From Evansella tamaricis (lineage in GTDB: Bacteria; Bacillota; Bacilli; Bacillales; Salisediminibacteriaceae): DNA of 64,000 nt. The stretch is taken from positions 1 through 64,000 of the forward strand of contig NZ_JAHQCS010000095.1 of NCBI RefSeq assembly GCF_019042215.1, read 5' to 3'. Every line of letters begins with the position of its first letter. Within the stretch, counting starts at the first letter, position 1. The translations under genes and the position numbers were made by a program. Positions 54,231 through 63,458 of this stretch are shown in pieces. The notes under the pieces are model-generated. The model had not been told where the DNA came from and made no database searches. It saw only the letters and a program-made list of their open reading frames with translations.

Positions 54231-55691
54231 TTATCGGTCAGGGTCCATCGGATGAATAGCACGTGGACGTCGGTTCTTTAGTGGCATTGGCGCCCTTAGC
54301 AGAACATCTCTTAATCCCCGATAATTAAAGGGGAGAAATGGCCAAAAATAAGGGGTTTCATAAGCTTTCATTGCAGATAGTAACAAAATCAAGACAAAAG
54401 TGCCCACCATATAACCAGGCACATGAAAAATGGACACCACGATCAAAAGAAGGATTCGTACAATCCTGTTTGCTAAACTCATCTCATAACTTGGAGTTGC
54501 AAAGGAGCCTACGGCAGCAATAGCCAAGTAAAGAACGACCTCATGGGAAAACAATCCCACTTCGATGGCCACTTCCCCTATTAAAATAGCCGCCACCAAA
54601 CCTAATGCGGTAGCCAAAGCAGACGGGGTGTGGATCGCAGCCATCCGTAACATTTCTATACCAGCCTCCGCCAGAATAAATTGAGCGATAAGAGGAACTT
54701 GCCCAACATCATTTGGACCAATATACGATAACCCGTAAGGAAGCATGTCCGGATTCATGGCAAACAAATACCATAATGGTAATAAAAAAACTGATGCCCA
54801 CACTGCAGCGAATCGGACAAAACGAAGGGCGGTTCCCACCACCGGTTTTTGCCGATATTCTTCCGCATGTTGTAGATGATGCCAGAAAGATGTGGGGGTT
54901 ATAATGACACTTGGAGAACCATCCACCAGGACTAGAACATGACCTTCCAACAAGTGAGAGGCGGCCACATCAGGCCGTTCTGTATACCTAACGAGGGGAT
55001 ATGGATTGAGATGCTGTCCGAAAATATATTCTTCTAGTGTCTTATCGCCCATCGGTAAGCCGTCAGTATCAATTTTTTCTAAATTATCTTTTATATAGTT
55101 CACGGAATCTGGATCTGCAATGTCCTCAATGTATGTGACACAAATATCTGTTTTTGACCTGCGTCCCACTTGAATATACTCGTTTCGAAGCGTCCTGTCC
55201 CGAACCCTTCGGCGAATTAAACCTGCATTAAAGACGAGAGTCTCTACAAATCCGTCCTTAGAGCCGCGAATCACTTGCTCCGTATCCGGTTCTTCCGGTC
55301 CCCTAACGGGATACTCCCGAGTATCCACTAGAATGATATCTTCATATCCATCCACCACAAATATGGTTTGTCCTGCTAACACTTGATCTATCGCATTATC
55401 CAAATCTGTTGTGTTCTCAATTTCAATAAAAGGAATCCTTGTTTTCGTTAACCGTTGAATTAAATTCCCCTTCACCTTTTCCTTCTTAAATTGGATTAAT
55501 TCCCTTTGAATCTGTGTTAACGCTTGATCCTTTGCGAAAGCATCCACAGCAAATAAAGCCATTTTTACTTCATCATATTCTAAATCTATGTATATAAGAT
55601 CAAAGCTTTTATCAACTGCTAATTCCTCTTTTAGATAGGAGATGTTTTTATCCAATTCTGTTGAAGCAGGTTTTTTTACCATTTCCGCCAA
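54231..55691 (-). CDS. spoVAF: Spore germination protein SpoVAF
   Basis: A GerA-family protein closest to SpoVAF. N-terminal NTD with EEPDTEQVIRGSKDGFVETL and RSKTDICVTYIEDIADP, then PYPLVRYTERPDVAASHLLE, followed by about five membrane helices (FLAEAGIEMLRMAAIHTP-type stretch). 486 aa (493 in B. subtilis). By published work SpoVAF forms a channel with FigP (YqhR) that amplifies germination. TTG start with AGGGGG upstream. It is a single gene here, outside a spoVA operon. Confidence 0.9.
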   Translation of the reverse strand: MAEMVKKPASTELDKNISYLKEELAVDKSFDLIYIDLEYDEVKMALFAVDAFAKDQALTQIQRELIQFKKEKVKGNLIQRLTKTRIPFIEIENTTDLDNAIDQVLAGQTIFVVDGYEDIILVDTREYPVRGPEEPDTEQVIRGSKDGFVETLVFNAGLIRRRVRDRTLRNEYIQVGRRSKTDICVTYIEDIADPDSVNYIKDNLEKIDTDGLPMGDKTLEEYIFGQHLNPYPLVRYTERPDVAASHLLEGHVLVLVDGSPSVIITPTSFWHHLQHAEEYRQKPVVGTALRFVRFAAVWASVFLLPLWYLFAMNPDMLPYGLSYIGPNDVGQVPLIAQFILAEAGIEMLRMAAIHTPSALATALGLVAAILIGEVAIEVGLFSHEVVLYLAIAAVGSFATPSYEMSLANRIVRILLLIVVSIFHVPGYMVGTFVLILLLSAMKAYETPYFWPFLPFNYRGLRDVLLRAPMPLKNRRPRAIHPMDPDR

Positions 55692-55828
55692 TGTGATTCC
55701 CCCTTCAAACGTTATTGTTCACGTTTTAAGGAATTCGATGCATAAAAAATTCAGTAGCATACGTTCTTAACAACAAACATATAACCTAATAGATAAACGC
55801 TTGTCTATGGCGGGAAGGAGTGAAAAAA

Positions 55829-56737
55829 ATGCATTTCGGGAGAAACCGTCTATTTATCTTGATTACTACATCTGGATTGTTATTTGCCATTGTATTATTT
55901 TCCTACACACCATGGTTTTCTTCTTCTCCCATGAGTGAAACGTTCGTGTATTTCCCAGAAGATGACCAACTTTCTTTTACTCAGTATGAAACGAAGATTA
56001 ACCTTTTAGAAATTAAAGATGAAAACGAATACTATTTATCATGGGATTATCAATCAACGACTGACTCCTCCGTTTATTTACGGCAGGATATTTCGCTCTT
56101 GTTTGAAAATGGAAGACTTGTGGACCAACAAAAAATTCAGGAACAGCATACAGATCATTTGAAGGGGGATGGTGTTTATCACGGAGATGACAGTGGCAGG
56201 CATGAAGCGATCACCTTTCACTATGGAGAAGTTCATTATCCAAATGATATTATCAAAAGTAAAAAAGCGATGAGTTCTGACATTTTATATGTCATTGATT
56301 CACCACTTTCACCATTACAAACCTTCCGAGAGGCAACAAGCACCATTGAAAGAAAAAACAAAGAGTTATTAGATTCGATTATTGACCAACAATTGACTTA
56401 TGTGTGGGATGGATTAATGGAGGAATACAACATTGATCCAGATCAATATATTAAGATTCCATTCAACCGTTTAGAGACTTATCTTCATGAACCACTACCT
56501 ATGCTTTCCAAAGAACAATCATCTGAGATCATTGGAAAATTATGGGAAGGTCTGTATCGACACTATATTTTAGGTATAAATACATTCAACGATAAGGATT
56601 ATGATCCTGTGGGAAACTCATTACCTTTAATACTATTACACAAAGGGTCATCCCATTTAATCGTATTATACGAAACGGCGGATCAGACGAGCCAACAGCT
56701 TTTGCAGCAAATTCCTCCAGTAACAAAGTCCGATTAA
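55829..56737 (+). CDS. Hypothetical membrane-anchored protein
   Basis: A 302-aa protein with one N-terminal membrane helix (LFILITTSGLLFAIVLFSYT, about 8-27) and a large extracytoplasmic domain, no Cys lipobox. No family recognised. Divergent from spoVAF and convergent with gluP, whose end it overlaps by 4 bp. ATG at 55829 with AAGGAGTG 7 nt upstream. Confidence 0.8.
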   Translation: MHFGRNRLFILITTSGLLFAIVLFSYTPWFSSSPMSETFVYFPEDDQLSFTQYETKINLLEIKDENEYYLSWDYQSTTDSSVYLRQDISLLFENGRLVDQQKIQEQHTDHLKGDGVYHGDDSGRHEAITFHYGEVHYPNDIIKSKKAMSSDILYVIDSPLSPLQTFREATSTIERKNKELLDSIIDQQLTYVWDGLMEEYNIDPDQYIKIPFNRLETYLHEPLPMLSKEQSSEIIGKLWEGLYRHYILGINTFNDKDYDPVGNSLPLILLHKGSSHLIVLYETADQTSQQLLQQIPPVTKSD

Positions 56738-58314
56738 TGGTCTAACCCACTTTTCAATTCCTTTTCCAAATTCTGATAGTCTTCAGAGTTGGGTTGAAGT
56801 TCAAGGGCTTTATCCACATAGTAATATGCTTCCTCCAAGTTACCCTTCTCTAAGTATATTAATGATAGATTATAGAGTGCTTCGTGGAGATTTGGATCCC
56901 GTTCGATTGTAATTAACAGATTTTCTTCCGCCTCATGAAGATCACCTATATTTGCTTGAATATAAGCTAATGTAAAATAACTTCCCGTAACAATTTCATC
57001 GTCCATAGACACGTCTTTCGTGGAGTCAATGATTTTTTCAAAATACGTTTTTCCCCCTTCTAGGTCGTCTCTTTCAATATGCTCACGTCCCACCTGAAAG
57101 TAGACGGCGTATGATTGTCCTGTTAGTTCTTGGGAATACCCGTATGTTATGAGACCGAAGATACCAATAATCGTTACCACCAATACCCCAAGTTGTCTAA
57201 AGAAATAATTATTTTTAGGTAGGCTTACAATTGCTGATGCGGCGAACCCACCAATTAATCCACCGATGTGTGCACCATTATCTACCATTGGTACTGCAAA
57301 ACCAAACGCTAAATTAATTAGTAGAATGACAATGACATTCATCCCCATCGTCCGGAAGAAAAGCCTGCGGTGTACAACTCCAAAATATAATAAGGCACCA
57401 AAACAACCGAATATTGCACCACTGGCTCCTGCAGAAACATGCTCATTAAAAGCAAAACTAGCAACAGAACCGACTAGCCCTGCCAAAAAATAAATAAAGA
57501 AAAACCGGACACTTCCATATATACGTTCCACTGCTCCCCCTAAATAAAATAATGCTAAGGAGTTCATTAACAAATGGAAAATTCCAATGTGCAAAAACAT
57601 GGCACTAAAAAATCGCCACCATTCCCCCTCTAAAATTAATGGGTTAAATTTGGCACCAAATTTGATCAAGGTTTCTGTATTTGTGGATGATCCGTTTAAT
57701 TCCACATAAAAAAACATTGCCATGATAATTCCAAGGAGTGAGTATGTCAAATATGGTTTTCCGTGTAAAAAGACATTCCTTTCTTCTTCCACTCGTTTTT
57801 CAGATGCCTGTTGAACAGAGTGACGTAGTGTTCGTATCACGGATTCTTCCTCATCCACTTGGTCCATTGGAAGGAAAGAAGGCATTTCATGAAGCTTCCA
57901 TTCCGTAGCCAATGGAAAAAATGTTGCTGATAATTCATCTAGGGGAAGGAGTATGGTTCGTAGCTGATGCTTCCCTCCAGCAGTAAACGGCAGCGGACGA
58001 TCAATCAGTTCTTCATAACTGTCTACTGGTCGGTACTGGGCCAAGACCAAATTGATGACATTTGCAGAACGGAGACCTAACTGCTTTCGGACTTGTTTAG
58101 CCCGTTCATACGTGTTTTTTATGTCACTACGCAATTCATTGCTCCAGTCAAAATCCCGATGGGCAAATCGAATGATCTGATACGGTTCTTTCCTATCATC
58201 TTCGATCCATACTTCTTTTCCGTTCTTGCTAAAATGAACGACCCGCATCCCTTCGCGGTTGACAAGATGATAGACTATTTCCCAATATCGCAGTTCTAAC
58301 GCTAATCTGTTCAT
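56734..58314 (-). CDS. gluP: Rhomboid protease GluP (YqgP) with TPR domain
   Basis: A rhomboid intramembrane serine protease: N-terminal soluble domain (1-185), helices from about 188, catalytic Ser298 in SAGASGAIFG and His349 in DNGAHIGGLIGG, then C-terminal TPR repeats (about 400-515). 526 aa (507 in B. subtilis). B. subtilis GluP (YqgP) cleaves the magnesium transporter MgtE and works with FtsH. ATG start overlaps the HAD gene stop as ATGA. Confidence 0.95.
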   Translation of the reverse strand: MNRLALELRYWEIVYHLVNREGMRVVHFSKNGKEVWIEDDRKEPYQIIRFAHRDFDWSNELRSDIKNTYERAKQVRKQLGLRSANVINLVLAQYRPVDSYEELIDRPLPFTAGGKHQLRTILLPLDELSATFFPLATEWKLHEMPSFLPMDQVDEEESVIRTLRHSVQQASEKRVEEERNVFLHGKPYLTYSLLGIIMAMFFYVELNGSSTNTETLIKFGAKFNPLILEGEWWRFFSAMFLHIGIFHLLMNSLALFYLGGAVERIYGSVRFFFIYFLAGLVGSVASFAFNEHVSAGASGAIFGCFGALLYFGVVHRRLFFRTMGMNVIVILLINLAFGFAVPMVDNGAHIGGLIGGFAASAIVSLPKNNYFFRQLGVLVVTIIGIFGLITYGYSQELTGQSYAVYFQVGREHIERDDLEGGKTYFEKIIDSTKDVSMDDEIVTGSYFTLAYIQANIGDLHEAEENLLITIERDPNLHEALYNLSLIYLEKGNLEEAYYYVDKALELQPNSEDYQNLEKELKSGLDH

Positions 58315-59057
58315 GGAAGCCTCCTTCGCCCAAAAATATCCACCATAAACTCCCTCACTTGATCTAATGTATGATATTCCCCTATCGGTTCATGATTGGT
58401 TGATCTTTTTTCCTGTCTTGTATTTAAAAAGATGGCATCCCATCCCGCATTCATAGCACCTAACACATCATGTTGCCATGAATCTCCCACATAAAGAAGT
58501 TCTTCTCCTGCCAGGGACAATTGATGCTCCGCCAGTTGAAAAATCTCTTTATCTGGCTTTGCAATTCCCACTTCTTCTGACACAATGACATTTTTTTTCG
58601 GTATCCATTTCTCTGCACCAATCTGCTTTAATTTATTGTATTGGGTATCCCCCATCCCATTCGTAACAATTCCTAGTTTCACCTTACTTTCTGTCAAAAA
58701 AGAAAAAAGATCCGGCAAGCCAGGATACGCCTCACAAAATTCGTCCACAACATTAAAGTAGATGGTATGAAATTGATCCGCATAAGCCATTCCCGAGGGT
58801 AAATTCAATGTCTCCATTGTTTCATTAAATCTTGCCCTTCGATATTCTTCTTTCGTAAATCGTCTTTCTTCCAGTCCTTTCCAAAGCCTGTCACTATTTT
58901 TTTTAAACAAAGGAAAGAAAACTTCAAAGGGAACGATATTTTCGTTGATTAATACGTCTTTAAGGTATATATGATAGCAGTAATGGATAGCCCGTTCAAA
59001 GGCCTCCTCATGATCAAATAATGTATTGTCTAAGTCAAAGCAAATGCCTTTCCACAC
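58311..59057 (-). CDS. HAD superfamily hydrolase
   Basis: A HAD-like phosphatase of 248 aa: motif I CFDLDNTLFDH with nucleophile Asp, motif II KLGIVTNGMG, motif III Lys near QIGAEKWIPKKN, motif IV LYVGDSWQHDVLGAMNAG. Resembles YjjG-type nucleotide phosphatases. Coupled to gluP by an ATGA overlap. Substrate unknown. Confidence 0.88.
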   Translation of the reverse strand: MWKGICFDLDNTLFDHEEAFERAIHYCYHIYLKDVLINENIVPFEVFFPLFKKNSDRLWKGLEERRFTKEEYRRARFNETMETLNLPSGMAYADQFHTIYFNVVDEFCEAYPGLPDLFSFLTESKVKLGIVTNGMGDTQYNKLKQIGAEKWIPKKNVIVSEEVGIAKPDKEIFQLAEHQLSLAGEELLYVGDSWQHDVLGAMNAGWDAIFLNTRQEKRSTNHEPIGEYHTLDQVREFMVDIFGRRRLP

Positions 59058-59147
59058 AACTAGTTCACCTCTTTGTTATTATATCAAGGGAGTATATAAT
59101 TTACGATTCATAACCTCTGAAGGATTCAATCCACTCCAATAACAAAA

Positions 59148-59174
59148 GAAAAACCCCGAAAAAAATCGGGATTT
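59148..59174 (-). terminator. Terminator of the small membrane gene
   Basis: AATCCCGA/TCGGGGTT-type stem (59152-59160 with 59166-59174) followed by TTTTC on the minus strand; overlaps the stop codon. Confidence 0.7.
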
Positions 59175-59349
59175 AACGTAACATCGTATACATCATTTTT
59201 TCTCTCACTGCCGGAATTCGCATAACAAGTGCCACAGACAACCTCCGCAGCCACTTGTTGGATAAAAAGGTGTTTAACATCCGAAATCTGTTTTTAAATA
59301 AACTGTTAATTCCAATCAATAATCCGATGATGATAATTATTCGTTGCAT
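59173..59349 (-). CDS. Small membrane-associated hypothetical protein
   Basis: A 58-aa product: N-terminal hydrophobic helix (IIIIIGLLIGINSLF) then a basic amphipathic part (NKWLRRLSVALVMRIPAVRE). ATG at 59349 with AAGGAGG upstream. It occupies about the place of B. subtilis yqgO, but homology was not established. Confidence 0.7.
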   Translation of the reverse strand: MQRIIIIIGLLIGINSLFKNRFRMLNTFLSNKWLRRLSVALVMRIPAVREKMMYTMLR

Positions 59350-59449
59350 ACTAACCCATCCTCCTTTATTCATTAGGATGGTTAAAATCGGCTTTCTTAT
59401 CCAACAAAAAACTGTCCTAAAGTAAAGAAAGGCTTTTGATGTGGGAATA

Positions 59450-60430
<981 letters not shown>

Positions 60431-60572
60431 CTATTATTACAATCCCCTTGTCCGGCTAAAAAAATTATGTAAATTTCTAATGGTTTTTCTTTTCCTATTA
60501 TATCATCGACATGACTATTTTTTTAGTGTGAAAACTTTGATGTAACCGACAAAGAAAAAGGTACAATCCATC

Positions 60573-61139
60573 TTACTTTATGATTACCGTATCAGTGATA
60601 ACCTTCTCCACAGGAATATCATGATCTTCCTTTGGGATGTTATCCATTAATTGAAAATGGAAACATAACGAGCAAGTGGCTTTTATTTCACTTCCATATA
60701 ACTCCAGAAAACGGTCATAATACCCACCGCCATGACCTATACGGTAACCATGCTGATCAAAAACTACTCCTGGGACAAGGAGAAAAGAAATATTTTTTGG
60801 GAGAATAACTTTCTCTTTTTTCTCTTTTGGTTCCTTCAATCCATAAAAACTATCCTCAAGATCTTCAAATGAGTTAATTTCATAAAATACAAGTTCTTTC
60901 TTTAGTGGCAGACATCTTGGTACCCCTACAATTTTTTTCTCTACCCAAGCCTTCTGTATTACCTTATATGTATCCAGTTCGTCACCGATGGAAACGGTTA
61001 TTCCAATAATTTTTGCATTCAACCATTCTTTCGTTTGATAAAGTTTTTGATGAATTATTTCCGTTCTCCGCAGTCTCTCTTCTTTGGATAATGCATCTAA
61101 TTTTGTTTTCGCCAACTTTCTTAATTCCTTCTTATTCAA
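60573..61139 (-). CDS. yqgN: 5-formyltetrahydrofolate cyclo-ligase
   Basis: Converts 5-formyl-THF to 5,10-methenyl-THF with ATP. Family motif PGVVFDQHGYRIGHGGGYYD (near 135-155) and N-terminal KKELRKLAKTKLDALS. The TTG at 61139 has GGGAGGCG 8 nt upstream and gives 188 aa, the family length (187 in B. subtilis YqgN). The upstream hairpin at 61158-61213 lies right before the ribosome binding site. Confidence 0.93.
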   Translation of the reverse strand: MNKKELRKLAKTKLDALSKEERLRRTEIIHQKLYQTKEWLNAKIIGITVSIGDELDTYKVIQKAWVEKKIVGVPRCLPLKKELVFYEINSFEDLEDSFYGLKEPKEKKEKVILPKNISFLLVPGVVFDQHGYRIGHGGGYYDRFLELYGSEIKATCSLCFHFQLMDNIPKEDHDIPVEKVITDTVIIK

Positions 61140-61157
61140 TATATCGCCTCCCTTAAG

Positions 61158-61213
61158 ATAAAAGAGCGACTTAAAATCCATCCGGTTAGTTGGGTAGATT
61201 TTAAGTCGCTCTT
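61158..61213 (-). terminator. Long hairpin between rpmG and the cyclo-ligase gene
   Basis: A 17-bp perfect stem (arms 61162-61178 and 61197-61213, AAGAGCGACTTAAAATC and its complement) with an 18-nt loop, followed by TTTTATC on the minus strand. It ends about 10 nt before the cyclo-ligase Shine-Dalgarno, so it terminates rpmG and could also attenuate the downstream gene. Confidence 0.75.
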
Positions 61214-61222
61214 CTTATCAAC

Positions 61223-61372
61223 TTATTTTGTTTCACGGTGTAATGTGTGACGCCCTAATCTTGGACTATATTTTTTTAGCTCAAGACGCTCTGGATTTTC
61301 ACGTTTATTTTTAGTAGTGATGTAGTTGCGATCACCTGTTTCAGTACAAGCTAATGTAATTTTAACGCGCAT
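61223..61372 (-). CDS. rpmG: 50S ribosomal protein L33, zinc-ligand-less form
   Basis: A 49-aa frame: [20 protein letters not shown], then [19 protein letters not shown] and [10 protein letters not shown]. It fits L33 along its whole length. In zinc-binding L33 two CxxC pairs are present; here only one Cys remains (CTET, and YSPR in place of YCPR), so this is a C- type paralogue that does not need zinc. Typical Bacilli place rpmG just before the 5-FCL gene. ATG with GGAGG upstream. Confidence 0.92.
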   Translation of the reverse strand: MRVKITLACTETGDRNYITTKNKRENPERLELKKYSPRLGRHTLHRETK

Positions 61373-61464
61373 TTTTTCTCCCTCCAAACCTGTAAACTAA
61401 TCATACTTTAAAATAATAGCAAAAAATAGAGGGACATTCAAGGGGAAAGATTTAATTGTACTTT

Positions 61465-62064
61465 CTATGTGTTCGAAAACGTCTGGTTTCCCAGTAAACA
61501 TTGGTATTGAGAGTGGAGGTCTTCCAATTCATGAAGTTTGGAACTTTTAAACTCCCATTCATAAATAAAACAAGTTGCATTTTTTGGTAACTGTAATTCA
61601 AACTCCATCCCCCAACCTTCACTATGTTTGGACAATGGCTGAAAATTAAGAGGTAATCCCTTTTCCCACTGTTCCACATCCACATGAATAGTACTGTAAT
61701 TAACTGCTTCTCTACGGTTTCCAATTCCCCCAAACAAACTATATCCCGTACCATCATAACTAATTAAGGCTTCACGAGAAGGGGAATAATAGACTAAAGG
61801 ACAATCACTGTCAGAATCGATTGTAAATCTTACTAATAGATTTATATGGAGAAATTCTTTTGTCATATTCTGGATAACCAGTTTATTTAAAATCTTCCCA
61901 TCTGACCGGATTGGTAAGTTAAGCCATTTCCATGCTATCTCAGAATTATTTCCATCTTGAAAGTTTAGAAAATGTTCTGGATGGAGAATGCTACTTTTAC
62001 ATTCATTTGTCTTTATCACATATTCTTTTTTATAATTAACCGACAGTTTAGGTAATACAGACAT
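61465..62064 (-). CDS. Hypothetical soluble protein
   Basis: A 199-aa protein without signal peptide or membrane helix, rich in beta-type segments (FLHINLLVRFTIDSD, YSTIHVDVEQWE, GWGMEFELQLPKNATCF). Not recognised by family. ATG with GGAGG upstream. Single gene between rpmG and the gap at 62065. Confidence 0.75.
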   Translation of the reverse strand: MSVLPKLSVNYKKEYVIKTNECKSSILHPEHFLNFQDGNNSEIAWKWLNLPIRSDGKILNKLVIQNMTKEFLHINLLVRFTIDSDSDCPLVYYSPSREALISYDGTGYSLFGGIGNRREAVNYSTIHVDVEQWEKGLPLNFQPLSKHSEGWGMEFELQLPKNATCFIYEWEFKSSKLHELEDLHSQYQCLLGNQTFSNT

Positions 62065-62466
62065 AGGTTATAACCTCCTTTTTATTCTTCCCAGACAGCT
62101 TGTCTTTTCTTCTATGAAACTCACCTTACTGTTTATACAAATCTTTACTAGTTGGTTTGTGTATATTCATCTTACCTACTCTTCATCACTTCAACAAGAA
62201 GGTAATTTTGTCATTATCTGTCATGTTCAAGGCTGATAAGGAATAAAATGATTAATTAGTGTTATTTTTTATACCACTGGCAATAACCACCAATTTTATG
62301 ACAAAATTTCATAATTTTTTTCCCGTATAGTACGTAAACTGTCGCATTTATAACTTTTGAACTGTTTTTCCTTCAGTCGAATTGGACTTTCGACATCTTT
62401 CGAGAAAAAAATTTTTGTGGTATAACTAATGTTAGTATTTTCACATTAACTGGAGGGGAATTTTTT
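62065..62466. other. Gene-free gap with two 0A-like boxes
   Basis: About 400 bp, AT-rich. TTCGACA (62389-62395, the 0A box on the minus strand) and AGTCGAA (62375-62381, one mismatch) lie about 80 bp before the gene at 62467; a candidate TATAAC is near 62420 with a weak TTTCGA 17 bp upstream. No RNA gene or repeat was recognised. Confidence 0.35.
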
Positions 62467-62829
62467 ATGGGTTGGATCATCTTTGGACTATTCGTTTCAT
62501 CAGCTATTTTATTTATATTATCTCTTTTGCAAAAAGACAGAACGAAAGAGCTAGAAAAACAAGTGGAAAATATGTCAATACAATTAATGCAAGAGATGTA
62601 CCAATTAAAACAAAAAGTGAAAGTCATGGAAGAAGAATTTATCTTAGAATCGAACCAGGATGACCTTTTAGGGGACCCTGCCAGAGTCTTAACAAGGGAC
62701 GATGTTTTAGCAATGTATGAGGATGGATATTCCGTAACTGATATAGCAACAATCACCAACCGAGAACAAGATGATATTGAGACAATGCTTGCTTCTAGTA
62801 GTGAAAGGAAGGAAACGACGTGTCTATAA
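62467..62829 (+). CDS. Single-pass membrane protein with coiled coil and C-terminal helix-turn-helix-like segment
   Basis: 120 aa: membrane helix at about 3-20, coiled coil (KDRTKELEKQVENMSIQLMQ, EMYQLKQKVKVMEEE), then LTRDDVLAMYEDGYSVTDIA and TITNREQDDIETML, which looks like a helix-turn-helix. The topology is like SwrB; by position it may be B. subtilis yqzD, but homology is not proven. GGAGGGG upstream. It overlaps the next gene by 10 bp. Confidence 0.72.
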   Translation: MGWIIFGLFVSSAILFILSLLQKDRTKELEKQVENMSIQLMQEMYQLKQKVKVMEEEFILESNQDDLLGDPARVLTRDDVLAMYEDGYSVTDIATITNREQDDIETMLASSSERKETTCL

Positions 62830-63380
62830 AGCATAATTTTCGAGGTGCTGCTATTGGTATCTTTTTAACTACATCTATATTTGCTCTTAATTACTACTTT
62901 GGAGGAAGTAATTCCACTTCTAGTGCCGAGAATTTAGAAATCACTTCCATTGAACAAGCTATTAGTTTTCTGGAGGATGAATCTTTCGTTGTTTTAGAAC
63001 AAAGGGATTTTCAAAAACTTACACGGGATCTTGAAGAGTTGGAGGATCAAATTTCCCTTCTAACCCTTGATTTAGAAACAGATATAGAAACGCAACAGGA
63101 AGTGGATCTGGAAGAAGATGATACTACGGAATCTGCAGAAGAAGATGACGTGGAGGAGTCTCCTGTACAGACATATCAAACGGTCTTAAAAATTGAATCG
63201 GGAATGAATTCCCATGATATTGCTGCACAATTAGTCAACGGTAATATATTGGAAGAAGGTCGTCCTTTAATTGACTACATCGTTGACAATGAAGTAGATC
63301 GAATTATTCGTATGGGTGAGTATAATATTACTAGTGAAATGACAATCCCCGAAATTGTCACCATCATCACTTCACCTTAA
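62820..63380 (+). CDS. Membrane-anchored protein with MltG/YceG-like N-domain
   Basis: 186 aa: N-terminal membrane helix (about 9-27), an acidic coiled linker (DVEESP..., Glu/Asp-rich), and a C-terminal domain like the LysM-like segment of MltG (IESGMNSHDIAAQLVNGNIL, RIIRMGEYNITSEMTIPEI). The MltG catalytic domain is absent. GTG start with AAGGAAGG upstream. Its position and pairing resemble B. subtilis yqzC, but this is not proven. Confidence 0.68.
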   Translation: MSIKHNFRGAAIGIFLTTSIFALNYYFGGSNSTSSAENLEITSIEQAISFLEDESFVVLEQRDFQKLTRDLEELEDQISLLTLDLETDIETQQEVDLEEDDTTESAEEDDVEESPVQTYQTVLKIESGMNSHDIAAQLVNGNILEEGRPLIDYIVDNEVDRIIRMGEYNITSEMTIPEIVTIITSP

Positions 63381-63406
63381 ATAGATACTTGAAGTTTTGT
63401 CATTTA

Positions 63407-63435
63407 TAAAAACCCCCCCTCGATTTTGAGGGGGG
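63407..63435. terminator. Bidirectional terminator between the 62820 gene and pbp
   Basis: A 10-bp stem ACCCCCCCTC/GAGGGGGGGT with five T on the minus side and TCTT on the plus side, between convergent genes. Confidence 0.85.
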
Positions 63436-63458
63436 GTCTTATTGATTCTGTTTTAAGG

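Noticed and set aside
61452-61757. 101-aa frame within the 61465 gene
   Set aside because: Overlapping out-of-frame shadow without a ribosome binding site; the 199-aa frame is better supported.
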